DNA of 64,000 nucleotides from Cerasicoccus arenae (GTDB lineage: Bacteria; Verrucomicrobiota; Verrucomicrobiia; Opitutales; Cerasicoccaceae). Positions 52,602 to 62,348 of this stretch are shown piece by piece. The stretch spans positions 1 through 64,000 of the forward strand of contig NZ_BMXG01000003.1 of assembly GCF_014651635.1 (NCBI RefSeq), in the 5' to 3' direction. The notes under the pieces were generated by a model, which did not search any database, was not told the DNA's origin, and saw only the letters and a list, made by a program, of their open reading frames with translations. Every line of letters starts with the position of its first letter. Position 1 is the stretch's first letter. The position numbers and the translations under genes are program-made.

Positions 52602-52765
52602 GAATGATCTGCATTTGGTTTATTTAGGCAGCACACGCGTCCACTCGGACGGCTAGCCGAAAGATTATTTATAGATGGTCAGCTCGACACAAATCAAGGC
52701 TCACCAACCGTTCGAAGGTCAAACTGGTATGAGCATGAGTCGCAGACAACCATGCCCAATTAGAG

Positions 52766-53764
52766 CTAAGCAGGTGATTCATTTAGCCAACTACGCACTC
52801 CGGTTAGATAAACATTCAGCATATGCTGTGTGGCAACTGAGGCGTCACCCATACTACGCTTACGGTATATGCGGATTGCTTCGTCGATAAGATGATCCCA
52901 AGGATAAACTAAATTAGTCGTATTCGAATCCAGGGACTCTGTTGTATAACAAAAACCAATGTGCGGTAGGTGCTCACCTAATTCCCTTCCCATAACGATG
53001 GTAGCTGTATTGTGCGTGGAAAAGATGCCGTCAAAGTCCAGCTTACGAATTTCATCCAAAGCCTTAACATGATCAAAGCGATCCCACGAATCCAACTGGA
53101 AAACCTGACACTCCGGGCAGACGCCCTGAAACCCCTCTAGGATACTACGCATGCTATCGCAGGACAATGGACCGCATAGAATAAGTGGTTTGCTAATGTC
53201 TTTACGTAAGTTCATCAGCTCACCGGCTGTCCGGCCTGCCGATACAAAATCGAGTCTCAAACTGTCAGTAAAAACGGAGCATAAGCCCGAGTCAGCTACT
53301 TGGTCAATTAGCAGGCTGTAATGCAGGTCAGAATAAAATTTTCTTAAATCAAAACGATTGGCCCAGATTATGGCGAATCGATTCGGCATATATTCCGTAA
53401 AGCTGCTGCTTATGCGAATATCATAGGAGATGTTCTCCTGTTCTAACCGATCAATCATCCTTTGCTTGAGGATGCCGCCGTAGCTTTTCTCCTCAGTTGA
53501 CTCTGGATGCAAATATAGCGTGACGCCCTCTGGTGGTCGTTGCTCCGATGCAACGTAAGTTCCAGAAGCTGGAGTCCGATGAATATAACCCTCCTGACAA
53601 AGCTCGGTAATCAATCGATGTGCTGTCTGGTAGCTAATTTGGTATTGGCCCGCCAGCTCACGATTGGAAAAAAACCAATTACCAGGGCGGCGACGACCAG
53701 TTTTAACGCGCTCAACTAGTTCTTCTTTAATGTCTTGTATGCGTTGACTTCGCTTTCCGGCCAT
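52766..53764 (-). CDS. GntR-type regulator with sugar-binding-like C-terminus
   Basis: This is a 332-residue protein. The N-terminal winged helix ('GNWFFSNRELAGQYQISYQTAHRLITELCQEGYIHRTPASGTYV', about 28-72) is GntR type. The C-terminal ~230 residues look like a LacI/periplasmic-binding-protein sensor ('DFVSAGRTAGELM', 'DFDGIFSTHNTATIVMGRELG'), as in AraR-like fusions. Its ATG overlaps the stop of the preceding gene (TAATG), so it is co-translated with the Verru_Chthon cassette proteins. It probably senses a sugar and regulates this operon and the hydrolase downstream. Confidence 0.85.
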   Translation of the reverse strand: MAGKRSQRIQDIKEELVERVKTGRRRPGNWFFSNRELAGQYQISYQTAHRLITELCQEGYIHRTPASGTYVASEQRPPEGVTLYLHPESTEEKSYGGILKQRMIDRLEQENISYDIRISSSFTEYMPNRFAIIWANRFDLRKFYSDLHYSLLIDQVADSGLCSVFTDSLRLDFVSAGRTAGELMNLRKDISKPLILCGPLSCDSMRSILEGFQGVCPECQVFQLDSWDRFDHVKALDEIRKLDFDGIFSTHNTATIVMGRELGEHLPHIGFCYTTESLDSNTTNLVYPWDHLIDEAIRIYRKRSMGDASVATQHMLNVYLTGVRSWLNESPA

Positions 53765-54465
53765 TACTGATTAAGATTCATGTCAGATAAGATCCTAAAC
53801 TCCATCGGTCCGGCATCCTGAGACTTAGACTCGGAAATTAGAATCAGATATCGATAGTTGTCGAAGTGCATCCAGCGATTGTAATAGGCTGGAGTTAACT
53901 CGTCCTTCTCGCGCACAATAAATGCGACCTGATACTCATGCGTGCTTTCAAATGGATTCATCAGTTTTTCCAAACTTCGCGAATTCAGCTCAAGCTTATT
54001 TGAGCCTAACTGGGCTAACATATTCCTATTCGTGAGATTAAGAAAACGATAACTGCCCACGGGAAACGTATCAAAACTATCTTCGATTTCGAAAATCTTA
54101 TACTCATCACCTGAGCCGAAGAACAGGAAAAGTGGTTCGTGAATCCCTGGCTTCACCGTTACCCGAGCGACTGGCACGTAAGCCATTCCATCGGCCTTAT
54201 CACTGGGCTCTCGATAAAAAACAATCGGATTTGGCCCCTCATATTCAATTGGCTTGGAGCGTTGCATTGTATGGATACTAACAGGCTCCATTCCTTCACC
54301 AGCATTTACGTAGAGATTGCCTCCGATAGGCTTATTCCAACTGATGCAGCTGAATGTCACACGAATAGTTTCAGGTGTTGGCTGTGCAAATAATTTTGCT
54401 GCAAAGATTCCTTGCAGGCACAGGGCAATAATGAAGACACGAAGCATACTTGAACTATATTTCAT
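53764..54465 (-). CDS. Exported unknown protein in the Verru_Chthon cassette operon
   Basis: I choose ATG 54465 (233 residues), which overlaps the end of the large cassette gene by 11 bp; the frame to 54663 lies inside that gene. A signal peptide ('VFIIALCLQGIFAAKLFA') is followed by a beta-rich domain I do not recognise ('IRVTFSCISWNKPIGGNLYVNAGEGMEPVSI', 'YRFLNLTNRNMLAQLG'). No catalytic motif is evident. It ends in a TAATG overlap with the GntR gene, so three genes form one unit. Likely role: envelope or surface protein connected with the pseudopilin-like neighbour. Confidence 0.7.
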   Translation of the reverse strand: MKYSSSMLRVFIIALCLQGIFAAKLFAQPTPETIRVTFSCISWNKPIGGNLYVNAGEGMEPVSIHTMQRSKPIEYEGPNPIVFYREPSDKADGMAYVPVARVTVKPGIHEPLFLFFGSGDEYKIFEIEDSFDTFPVGSYRFLNLTNRNMLAQLGSNKLELNSRSLEKLMNPFESTHEYQVAFIVREKDELTPAYYNRWMHFDNYRYLILISESKSQDAGPMEFRILSDMNLNQ

Positions 54466-57400
54466 CCTCACTAAGCCAATGAAAGCCAACAACAACAAAG
54501 CGGCGTCCAAATTTTTGGTTAGTACTGGATAGGCCGTTAATCTCGTCCCAAGCGTCATTATCCTCAGGTCCGATATAATCAGGTAGACGTTGAACAATTG
54601 CCTCGCACCAGACTCCCGCACTTGGGACACCATCAAAACCTCCCCCGGATTCGCCATAGGCACGAATAATAAAGGTATCAGATCGTGCAGACAAGTATGG
54701 GGCCAACGGGGTCAGCACATCAGCTTGGGTTAACCAGCCCGGGGCACCCGCTGAAGTTGTGTCCAAGGTATTCTCCTGGTACAATCCTGAGTCTACATAA
54801 TCGCCATACGCATCAGTCCCACGACTGCGGATCCTATCGTTTATACCGGATGCTTCGATAGCTGCGGCAAGCGCACCTTGCTTGCGATGATCTTCCTCAA
54901 GAGATCCCGGGCGGCGATTCACAAAGTCTGCTAAACTCAGGAAAGGCCCACGTTCCTTGACCTGCTCCACAATCTCTTCAGCTAAACGGCTAATCTGGTT
55001 AACAGTCAACGCATGGGGAGCATACCAGTCATCACGAGGATTATTCTCATCACGCACTGTCGAGTTGGGAATGCCAAACCGAGAGAACAACGTACCATTG
55101 GTGCTCGCTTGCTCTAAACCTTCTTCATCAATGTATTGAAAGTCACGGCCAAGATTGGAAGCCAGAAAAGCCTTCCAAGCATCCACTGAAGTTGAATTAA
55201 CGTTGAAACCACCTTCAACTGACCAGTTCGCTGCCGTCTTCAAGTAGCCGTCCTCCGCCTTGAGCTCCTCTGCCAATGCATTCATGTCACTATCACCCAT
55301 GTAATCAAAGCGCTTGTTTGGCAGGCTTGGTTTTCCATCAACTATCGCGGCAGCAGCCAGACCATCAATGCGATCCCCAACGGATGTTTCACTTGGACCC
55401 GGTGCCAAGCTGGAGAAGAAATACGTGTCAAATAGCGCATGATTGCTCAAAAAGGAAACATCTGCAATAGTAGCATGGTTCGACCAACTTCCTTCGCTCC
55501 ATGTCTCGCTAAGATCAAAATCATTATTGGCCACAAAAAGAGATGCTTGGGAGTTAGCAATCGCATTCCTTGGCTCATAGCTGCTCAACGAAGTATTGGC
55601 ATGCTGAAGGGAGCCTAACGACCACAAAGGCGCAGTGGGCACCTCCTGCAGTACAACGGTATTAGATCCTGGATTTCCTCCGACAGAACTATTGGAGTAA
55701 CTATACCCGAACAAGGTATTGGCATCAGTCCCAACTGAAAGTTCCGGCTTCAGAAAATTGAGACTAGGCTCTCCATTCAGGGGATGCACAAATAGTTGGT
55801 AGCGGCCCGGGACAGTGTTGCCACTATGCTCGGTTGTGCCCAAAAGACCAAACGGATTCATACTTCCCAGCATCTCCAGCGGGATGCCATCATCCACGCT
55901 GCTTGATGGCGTTGAGTAGGCGGGGTTAAGACGAATTTCCAACGCCATGAATGGATATTTTTTGCTAAAAGAACCCGTGACCTGAATCGGGCTAATGACT
56001 TGGCCTCGAATTGAATTAAACTCACCCTGAGGGCTAAGGCCGGATGGTCTTTTATAAGTGCCAGCTTGCCCTCTAAGCAGGAAATCCTCAGTGTTGATGT
56101 CGCCTCCGTGCTCAATGCTATCAAAACCGAGCAAGGAGTCATCCAGCAAAAAATCGTACCACTTAAAACTAAAGACACCGCTATTATCGGCGGCATTTGG
56201 CTTGCCCCAATAAATGTCATGAATAGTGACAGCGCTACCAATAGGGATGTTATCCGTTACGATAGGCACATTTACACCATTGACCTTAACATTTGAACGA
56301 TGCACCGAGTCCAGTGCTCTATAAAAAACCAACCCGCCTGTAGTGCTCCAGCCCGGCTCTAGAAAAAGCGTTTCCTCGTGGATTATGATGTCTCCGACTT
56401 GTATTGGATCTGCCTGCTGCATGCTGAACAACTGCAATTCTCCTGGCTTCAGAACGATGGGTTCATCACCATCTGGTGGATTGCCAATTACAAATTCTAG
56501 ATTATCTCTGAAGGAGCCAAGAGTATTCCCATTCGAATCTTTTGCTGGACTAGCGTCATTCAATAAATTGCCCAGACTTGCTTCGTATCCTCGATCAACA
56601 GCGACCCCTCCTGACATTTCACTCCAAGAAAGACCAAATGTAATTTCTGGCTTTTCTAAGGCTATTTTGTACCCGCTAAATTCAATCGGAACATTATACG
56701 GATTCCATAAAACAGCTACTGGCTGAACCATCATGGTCATGGCTGTCGTTTGCCCAAAATTTTCAATTACGTAATTCCAGTCATTACCTTCAATCTTGAT
56801 CGGGGCACCCGAATCATCGCGTGCAATTTTCCCCAATCCTTCTGAAGGGGTGACCTGAGCGAGGCTGAAGATGTAGTAAAAACGGACAACTACAGGAGCA
56901 ACCTGATGGCGAGTCAGCCGAGGAATTTGAACCTGCTGACCACCATTTAAGTATTCATCCCCGAGTTTTGATTTTGTACTAACCGTGTTATTGTTAATGC
57001 CCACATTACCGCCCTTTGTCTCAAACATGCTGACGAAGGTCCGCTTGATCCCTTGAAGCTTGCTATCACCAGTATTGTTATGATCGACAGTATTGGGGCG
57101 ATATGGTCTTGCACGATAGGACTCACCGACCGAGTAGTGCTTATAAAGCTGATAGTAATCCCGCAAGTAATCCCACGACGGCCCTCGCAAATAGGCCTCA
57201 TTGCTAATTTCCGGTATGTTGTATTTATATAGATAACTGACAGGGCCCTCAGTAAACTCATCTCGATAAACCGAAACATCGTCATAAGGTGGGTTATCCG
57301 AGCGATCGGTCCTAGGATTTCCAGCAAATGGGCTATTGCTGAAGTCTTCATCTGAAAGCTCAAAAAGCAGGCTTAAATCTTTCTTCAGTCCGCCGTTGGA

Positions 57401-58390
57401 TACGTCTACCTGAAGCATATTTGTCTTAATGCCCAAATCGTGATAGTATTGAGGCAATATAGTTTTCCACTGATCGACCTGAGGGTCGGCAAGAACAATA
57501 TCTGAGAAAAGGCTAATACGCTCCAAGGCGCTTGCGAGTGACTCTTGCTCCAGATCGTAACTCGCCAAACCATTTAATACCTGAAGCCCCACCTTCTCTG
57601 GAGCCATTAAGCTGTAGCGACTACTGGAATATTCTTTGCGGAACTCCTGCTCTTGTAGACTCGTTGCTGCCCCCAAATAACGGCCATCGACCAGATTAAC
57701 AGGCGCTTTTTGCGACTCATCCGAAATCCAATAGGCGTATTTACCAAGCGTCGTAGATGTCCCATTTTCAACATCAACTTTTGGAGCATAAACGAAATCC
57801 GTTATGTTGGTATCACCCACAGAATCCCCAGCAACCAAGCGAACAAAACCTGTGGGCGCTTCCCCATTTGGCTCTGGAGTAAAATCGGTACCAGACAAGT
57901 CACCCTGCATGGTTTCAACACCAGACACTAGCCAACCCAGATGCTCGACATTCGGATCACGCACCCAGCCAAGAGCTGACTGATTGGGCGTGGCCTCTCC
58001 GGGATTCAATCCCTTACTTGATGAGTCCCATACGCCCTGCCAAAAACGACGGGGATCATCAGCAGCTATTGCTGAAATCTGCGGATCACCATTTTCGCGA
58101 ATAAAAATCGCCGAGGCTGAAACGCGTTGATCAGGACCCATTTGCTTTTGCAATTGGCCCAAAGCTACAGACAGACCAAGCAGAGCATTTTGACGAGCTT
58201 GAACCTTGTCCCGCTGATGACTCACCGTTGATAGCTGCAACTTGATTGTTGTAGATAAACTCAGCAACAACAGTACGATCAGAGCCATCAAGCTCAATGC
58301 TACAACGAGCGCAAAGCCTTCACGGAATTGATGTGACGAGCCCCTTTTTTTCGGGGCACGATCAAACCAACGGTTGTTATTATGAAACAT
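54455..58390 (-). CDS. Verru_Chthon cassette protein A-like (pseudopilin-type, very large)
   Basis: This is a 1,311-residue protein from ATG 58390. The N-terminus has a prepilin-like hydrophobic helix ('EGFALVVALSLMALIVLLLLSLSTTIKLQ', about residues 24-52, preceded by a basic stretch with Gly). A region 'ARQNALLGLSVALGQLQKQMGPDQRVSA' matches the VccA-type family known almost only from Verrucomicrobia/Chthoniobacter relatives. The rest is a long, mostly beta-rich extracytoplasmic part. Function is not known; association with type II secretion-like or pilus-like machinery is inferred from the N-terminus. It is the first gene of an operon with the exported protein and GntR regulator. Confidence 0.82.
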   Translation of the reverse strand: MFHNNNRWFDRAPKKRGSSHQFREGFALVVALSLMALIVLLLLSLSTTIKLQLSTVSHQRDKVQARQNALLGLSVALGQLQKQMGPDQRVSASAIFIRENGDPQISAIAADDPRRFWQGVWDSSSKGLNPGEATPNQSALGWVRDPNVEHLGWLVSGVETMQGDLSGTDFTPEPNGEAPTGFVRLVAGDSVGDTNITDFVYAPKVDVENGTSTTLGKYAYWISDESQKAPVNLVDGRYLGAATSLQEQEFRKEYSSSRYSLMAPEKVGLQVLNGLASYDLEQESLASALERISLFSDIVLADPQVDQWKTILPQYYHDLGIKTNMLQVDVSNGGLKKDLSLLFELSDEDFSNSPFAGNPRTDRSDNPPYDDVSVYRDEFTEGPVSYLYKYNIPEISNEAYLRGPSWDYLRDYYQLYKHYSVGESYRARPYRPNTVDHNNTGDSKLQGIKRTFVSMFETKGGNVGINNNTVSTKSKLGDEYLNGGQQVQIPRLTRHQVAPVVVRFYYIFSLAQVTPSEGLGKIARDDSGAPIKIEGNDWNYVIENFGQTTAMTMMVQPVAVLWNPYNVPIEFSGYKIALEKPEITFGLSWSEMSGGVAVDRGYEASLGNLLNDASPAKDSNGNTLGSFRDNLEFVIGNPPDGDEPIVLKPGELQLFSMQQADPIQVGDIIIHEETLFLEPGWSTTGGLVFYRALDSVHRSNVKVNGVNVPIVTDNIPIGSAVTIHDIYWGKPNAADNSGVFSFKWYDFLLDDSLLGFDSIEHGGDINTEDFLLRGQAGTYKRPSGLSPQGEFNSIRGQVISPIQVTGSFSKKYPFMALEIRLNPAYSTPSSSVDDGIPLEMLGSMNPFGLLGTTEHSGNTVPGRYQLFVHPLNGEPSLNFLKPELSVGTDANTLFGYSYSNSSVGGNPGSNTVVLQEVPTAPLWSLGSLQHANTSLSSYEPRNAIANSQASLFVANNDFDLSETWSEGSWSNHATIADVSFLSNHALFDTYFFSSLAPGPSETSVGDRIDGLAAAAIVDGKPSLPNKRFDYMGDSDMNALAEELKAEDGYLKTAANWSVEGGFNVNSTSVDAWKAFLASNLGRDFQYIDEEGLEQASTNGTLFSRFGIPNSTVRDENNPRDDWYAPHALTVNQISRLAEEIVEQVKERGPFLSLADFVNRRPGSLEEDHRKQGALAAAIEASGINDRIRSRGTDAYGDYVDSGLYQENTLDTTSAGAPGWLTQADVLTPLAPYLSARSDTFIIRAYGESGGGFDGVPSAGVWCEAIVQRLPDYIGPEDNDAWDEINGLSSTNQKFGRRFVVVGFHWLSEDEI

Positions 58391-59113
58391 ATCTGGGGCA
58401 AGCAAAGTGCAAGTTTAATAAAAAAAACTAAACATAAAGAATATCTGAAATACCTATCCGCGCAAACCTTATCAAAACCCAGCGTTTTCTAACTGGTATG
58501 AAGATTCCGAATTTAAACATTTAACATCACTAAAATCATATAAAACGACCAGAACGCTAGGCATTAAAATACTGTGCTGAAAAAGTCCGAAGCAGGGCAA
58601 ATATTTTCAAGTTTGTGCAAGCCATTACATCTCGGCCAGAAGCAGCCCTATCTAACTTAAAACCACACAATTGCGCCAATAAAGCCACAACGCACAAATT
58701 TGGACCTAACAAAAATGGGAATATTTCCAACATACCTCCAAATTAGTCATACACGACAATCTTTCAATCAAAAACTTAGCCACGCCTAGCCTCAATCAAT
58801 CCAGCCCTCCATCAATTCAATATATCTATTGATTATCAAACACTTATACACATCAAGGACTTATAAAAACTCTGTAAATCCAAATAAACTCCATCTTCAT
58901 CGAACAAACAAAACCACATCCATCGCAACCAACCATAGCTCCATATCTTAGATCAGATAAGAACTTGACCACAATTAAATGGGAACATTCCCATTGACAA
59001 GGCATCGGATCCATTCTAACAATTTCAAGTCCCGCGAGGGGCATACGCCTTCTAGTTTCGGCGCATTGACCCTCTGTTACCGAAAGTCCAACCCCAACCC
59101 CAAAAAGAGTATC
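58391..59113. promoter_or_regulatory. Divergent regulatory region with palindromic candidate operators
   Basis: This 720-bp AT-rich gap separates the cassette operon (minus) from the hydrolase gene (plus). Two related palindromes stand out: AATGGGAACATTCCCATT (58978-58995) and TGGGAATATTTCCA (58716-58729), both of the form GGGAA-N2-TTYCC. The first directly precedes and overlaps a TTGACA hexamer (58994-58999), which could be a -35 element for the plus-strand gene. No RNA gene or terminator is visible. Confidence 0.5.
58978..58995. promoter_or_regulatory. Perfect 18-bp palindrome overlapping a possible -35 element
   Basis: AATGGGAA and TTCCCATT arms flank CA. The last bases form the start of TTGACA. 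No strong -10 follows (best is AACAAT at 18-bp spacing), so the promoter part is weak. Confidence 0.5.
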
Positions 59114-62100
59114 ATGCATAAGCATCTATTCACGTGCGCACTCGCCCTACTCGGGACGAATGCAATGCACGCAAGTATTGTCTTACAACAAGACTTCAGT
59201 ACTTTTACATCAGTCGGCTCATACGTTCACATTACGGCCCCAAATTCCGGTGAATTCAACGACATTAGCGCCGAGGCTGACGGCGGTAATTGGTCCATCA
59301 CTTATGGACAATTAAAGATCGATCGCGCTGGCAGCTACGCGTCCACCAATGGCGCAGGATTCATGCGTTGGACAGATCTTGACGGAGCACCTAGCAAACT
59401 GCATGTCGCAGTTGACTTTGGCGCTACGCTCGACAGCTATCAGAACAATTCTCTCTCTATCGAAATCGGTAAATTCACCGCTTTCAGCGACTACAATAAC
59501 TGGCCCACATCGAACGACATTTTTCTACAGTTCAATGTAGATGGTGCTGGTTCTGATTTGATGCGATTCGAGTCAAACTCCGTCAGTAGTTCGACCTACG
59601 CATCCGATGGTTCACTCTATCATCTTGAGTTTTTCCTCAACAAATCCGGGAGTTCTACTACCTATACAGGGCCTGACGGCACAGTAAAAACTCTCGACGA
59701 TAGTAAGTATGCATTCTGGGTGGGAACTACCTGCGTGCACGATAACCTCACTGCGAACAATGGGGCCAATTCGACACTCAGCGATTTCCGAGTTCGCTTT
59801 TCTACCGGTGAATCGGGAACTTGGTTCTTTGATAACCTAGTAATCAAAGATACCTTACCGCCGACATTACCAACAACGTCTGCCAAACTGGTTATCACAC
59901 CGGATATGCTTCTGAACGAGCTAGCATCAGGGGACGCTGGATTGCTATTTGACGAACAAACCCTTGCCGGCGATCCGCTTAACTCGCCTCCTGGCGGTTT
60001 ACCGGTAACCAAATTCGCCCCGCCACTCGGTGCATCCGCCGCATGGAAGTATCCGCTCAATACCGTCATTGATCTAGGGGCACCACACGTCATAACCGAT
60101 ATTGCATTGCATGACAGCAATGGCATTTCCGATGTGACTGTTTCGGCAGGGACACCCTTCGATTGGGATGTATTATTTACGGACCCACAGTCCTCCTTTA
60201 ATCAATGGAAGTTGCACTCTGTGTCGGTCGTGACTCGCTATTTACAGGTGAGCATCGCATCCAGTGCCGCGGCTCCAAATGAGCTGGTCATCTACGGATA
60301 TCCACTCGATTACCCAGATCCAGCACCTACGCCGACGTCACACGTGCGTCCCGAGATTGATAAGTTCATGGGCGTTAATACGTTTTACGGAGAGCCCCTG
60401 CACCGTCAGGAAGCCTTCGGATGCCTCCGCGAATATCACGACTGGGCATGGGATGAAGGCCATACTCAAACAACCTACCCAGGCTATCCTGACAATGAAA
60501 ACGGCTTCGACCCTGCATGGACAGGTAATAAGAATGACAAGTTTTACTCAGATCTCGCATTCTTGGGTCTAACCGTTTGCCCAGACATCCAAGGGAACGT
60601 GCTTTGGCTTACTGGAAACGATGGTTCCCTCTTGAACAACAAGCCCATCCCGATTGGTTCAGGCCGCGACCCGGTCGATCCTGCATCCTACATTGAGCAC
60701 GCAGATCACCTGTTCCAGCATGTAGCACGATACGGCATGGTCTCTGTTAGTGATTCCCTTCTCAAGCTACGCTCGGACAATGAGCGGCTGTCAGGTTTGG
60801 GCCTACTCGACTACTACGAGAACTGGAATGAACCAGACAAGTGGTGGAAAGGCAGAGACGGCTATTTCACCCCTTATGAGTATGCAGCTATGTCTAGTGC
60901 AGACGCTGATGGACACATGGGTACCATGGGCAGCACCGTGGGTATTCGGAATGCAGACCCTGGAGCATTACTTGTGATGGCTGGCATCACGAGTCCCAGC
61001 GTCGACTATATCAAGGCCATGAAATTTTGGTGCGACTATAACCGCGCTGGTGATTTCCCTTGGGATGTGATCAATGTCCATCACTACTGCAACGATGGCG
61101 GCGGCCAATTCAGTGGCGGATCGGGCATCAGTCCAGAAGAGGGTAATTTGCGCGAGCATATGGAGCTTATCCGCGAGTACCGCGATCAATACCTCCCTGG
61201 TGTCGAAGTATGGATTTCAGAATTTGGATATGATACCAATCCAGGCTCATCACAACATGCCCCGATAATTGGAGCGTTCAGTGCAGAAGAAGTACAAGCT
61301 CAGTGGCTGGTACGTAGCTATCTGGAGCTAGCCGCAGCAGGCGTTGATCGGGCTTTCGCCTATCATTTAGTCGACTTCGGATCTAGCTCGGGTTTGTACA
61401 CCACATCCGGCATGCTCAAGAGAAAGGCCGATAATTATGAGACCAAAATAAGCTGGTGGTATCTCTATTCACTTAAGAATCGGTTGAAGGGGCTACGATT
61501 TGAATCCGAGCAAGCATCCGGAAACTCCGATGTCAAAATCTACCGTTTCCAGGACGACCAAGACGAGGTGAAAGCGTATGCAGTCTGGTGCCCTACGAGT
61601 GACGAAACGACTGTCTCCAGCTACTCACTAGCGGTGCCAAGTGGCATATCAACCGCCTCACTCGTCACACTAACCGACGGAGATCCTGATGGAGTAAAGA
61701 GCGGACTTACTATAACCGGAGATACAGTGTCTATAGATGTTAGCGAGCGCCCGGTGTTTGTGCTTCTGGATCACACAGACCCAGACTTCGAACTAACTGA
61801 AAAGCTGACGCTTACAACAGCAATGGTTACCAACGAGTCTGGATACGGTGATGCGGAGATGCTTGTGGACGAGCAGACTCTCGCCGGCGACCCACGAGAA
61901 GAGGGTGGAGCTGGCTCTCCCACGACCATTTGGGCTCCAGGCAGCGGAACTGCTAGCGCTTATATTGATCTGGGTTCCGTGAAGTCACTAGACCGAATCT
62001 TCATACGAGACATGAATGGCATTGGAGATCTTACAATATCCACAGGTACACCAGGCAGCTGGACAGTCTTGAAAGTCGACGAGCTCGAGCGTTTCGAGAG

Positions 62101-62200
62101 TTGGAAAATGCATGTCGTCGATCTCGACACACGCTATTTGCGATTCACGCGAGCCGACGGCCAAGCAAACTTTTCCGAAGTAGTACTCTATGGAAAATAG
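59114..62200 (+). CDS. Secreted clan-A glycoside hydrolase (GH39-like) with flanking duplicate modules
   Basis: The open frame starts at 58979, but the signal peptide 'MHKHLFTCALALLGTNAMHA' begins at ATG 59114 (1,028 residues). A lectin-like beta-sandwich (about 25-230) is followed by a discoidin-like module with 'LLFDEQTLAGDP'. The catalytic barrel follows, with acid/base Glu in 'YENWNEPDKWW' (about 571) and nucleophile Glu in 'VEVWISEFGYD' (about 703). A second copy of the discoidin-like module with 'MLVDEQTLAGDP' forms the C-terminus. The WNEP/SE pattern is like that of the hydrolase at 49887, so the two probably act on related substrates. Exact family uncertain. Confidence 0.8.
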   Translation: MHKHLFTCALALLGTNAMHASIVLQQDFSTFTSVGSYVHITAPNSGEFNDISAEADGGNWSITYGQLKIDRAGSYASTNGAGFMRWTDLDGAPSKLHVAVDFGATLDSYQNNSLSIEIGKFTAFSDYNNWPTSNDIFLQFNVDGAGSDLMRFESNSVSSSTYASDGSLYHLEFFLNKSGSSTTYTGPDGTVKTLDDSKYAFWVGTTCVHDNLTANNGANSTLSDFRVRFSTGESGTWFFDNLVIKDTLPPTLPTTSAKLVITPDMLLNELASGDAGLLFDEQTLAGDPLNSPPGGLPVTKFAPPLGASAAWKYPLNTVIDLGAPHVITDIALHDSNGISDVTVSAGTPFDWDVLFTDPQSSFNQWKLHSVSVVTRYLQVSIASSAAAPNELVIYGYPLDYPDPAPTPTSHVRPEIDKFMGVNTFYGEPLHRQEAFGCLREYHDWAWDEGHTQTTYPGYPDNENGFDPAWTGNKNDKFYSDLAFLGLTVCPDIQGNVLWLTGNDGSLLNNKPIPIGSGRDPVDPASYIEHADHLFQHVARYGMVSVSDSLLKLRSDNERLSGLGLLDYYENWNEPDKWWKGRDGYFTPYEYAAMSSADADGHMGTMGSTVGIRNADPGALLVMAGITSPSVDYIKAMKFWCDYNRAGDFPWDVINVHHYCNDGGGQFSGGSGISPEEGNLREHMELIREYRDQYLPGVEVWISEFGYDTNPGSSQHAPIIGAFSAEEVQAQWLVRSYLELAAAGVDRAFAYHLVDFGSSSGLYTTSGMLKRKADNYETKISWWYLYSLKNRLKGLRFESEQASGNSDVKIYRFQDDQDEVKAYAVWCPTSDETTVSSYSLAVPSGISTASLVTLTDGDPDGVKSGLTITGDTVSIDVSERPVFVLLDHTDPDFELTEKLTLTTAMVTNESGYGDAEMLVDEQTLAGDPREEGGAGSPTTIWAPGSGTASAYIDLGSVKSLDRIFIRDMNGIGDLTISTGTPGSWTVLKVDELERFESWKMHVVDLDTRYLRFTRADGQANFSEVVLYGK

Positions 62201-62348
62201 TCCATCCACAGTAACGAATCGATGGCTACTTCTCCCTCCTGGAGACTAGCCAGAAGATAAATTCAAATTGGGTGATCACCTTAACAGGTGGTCACCTGAT
62301 TTGCATCCACATACGCCCTTGAATACAACACACAAAAACTCCCTAGCT

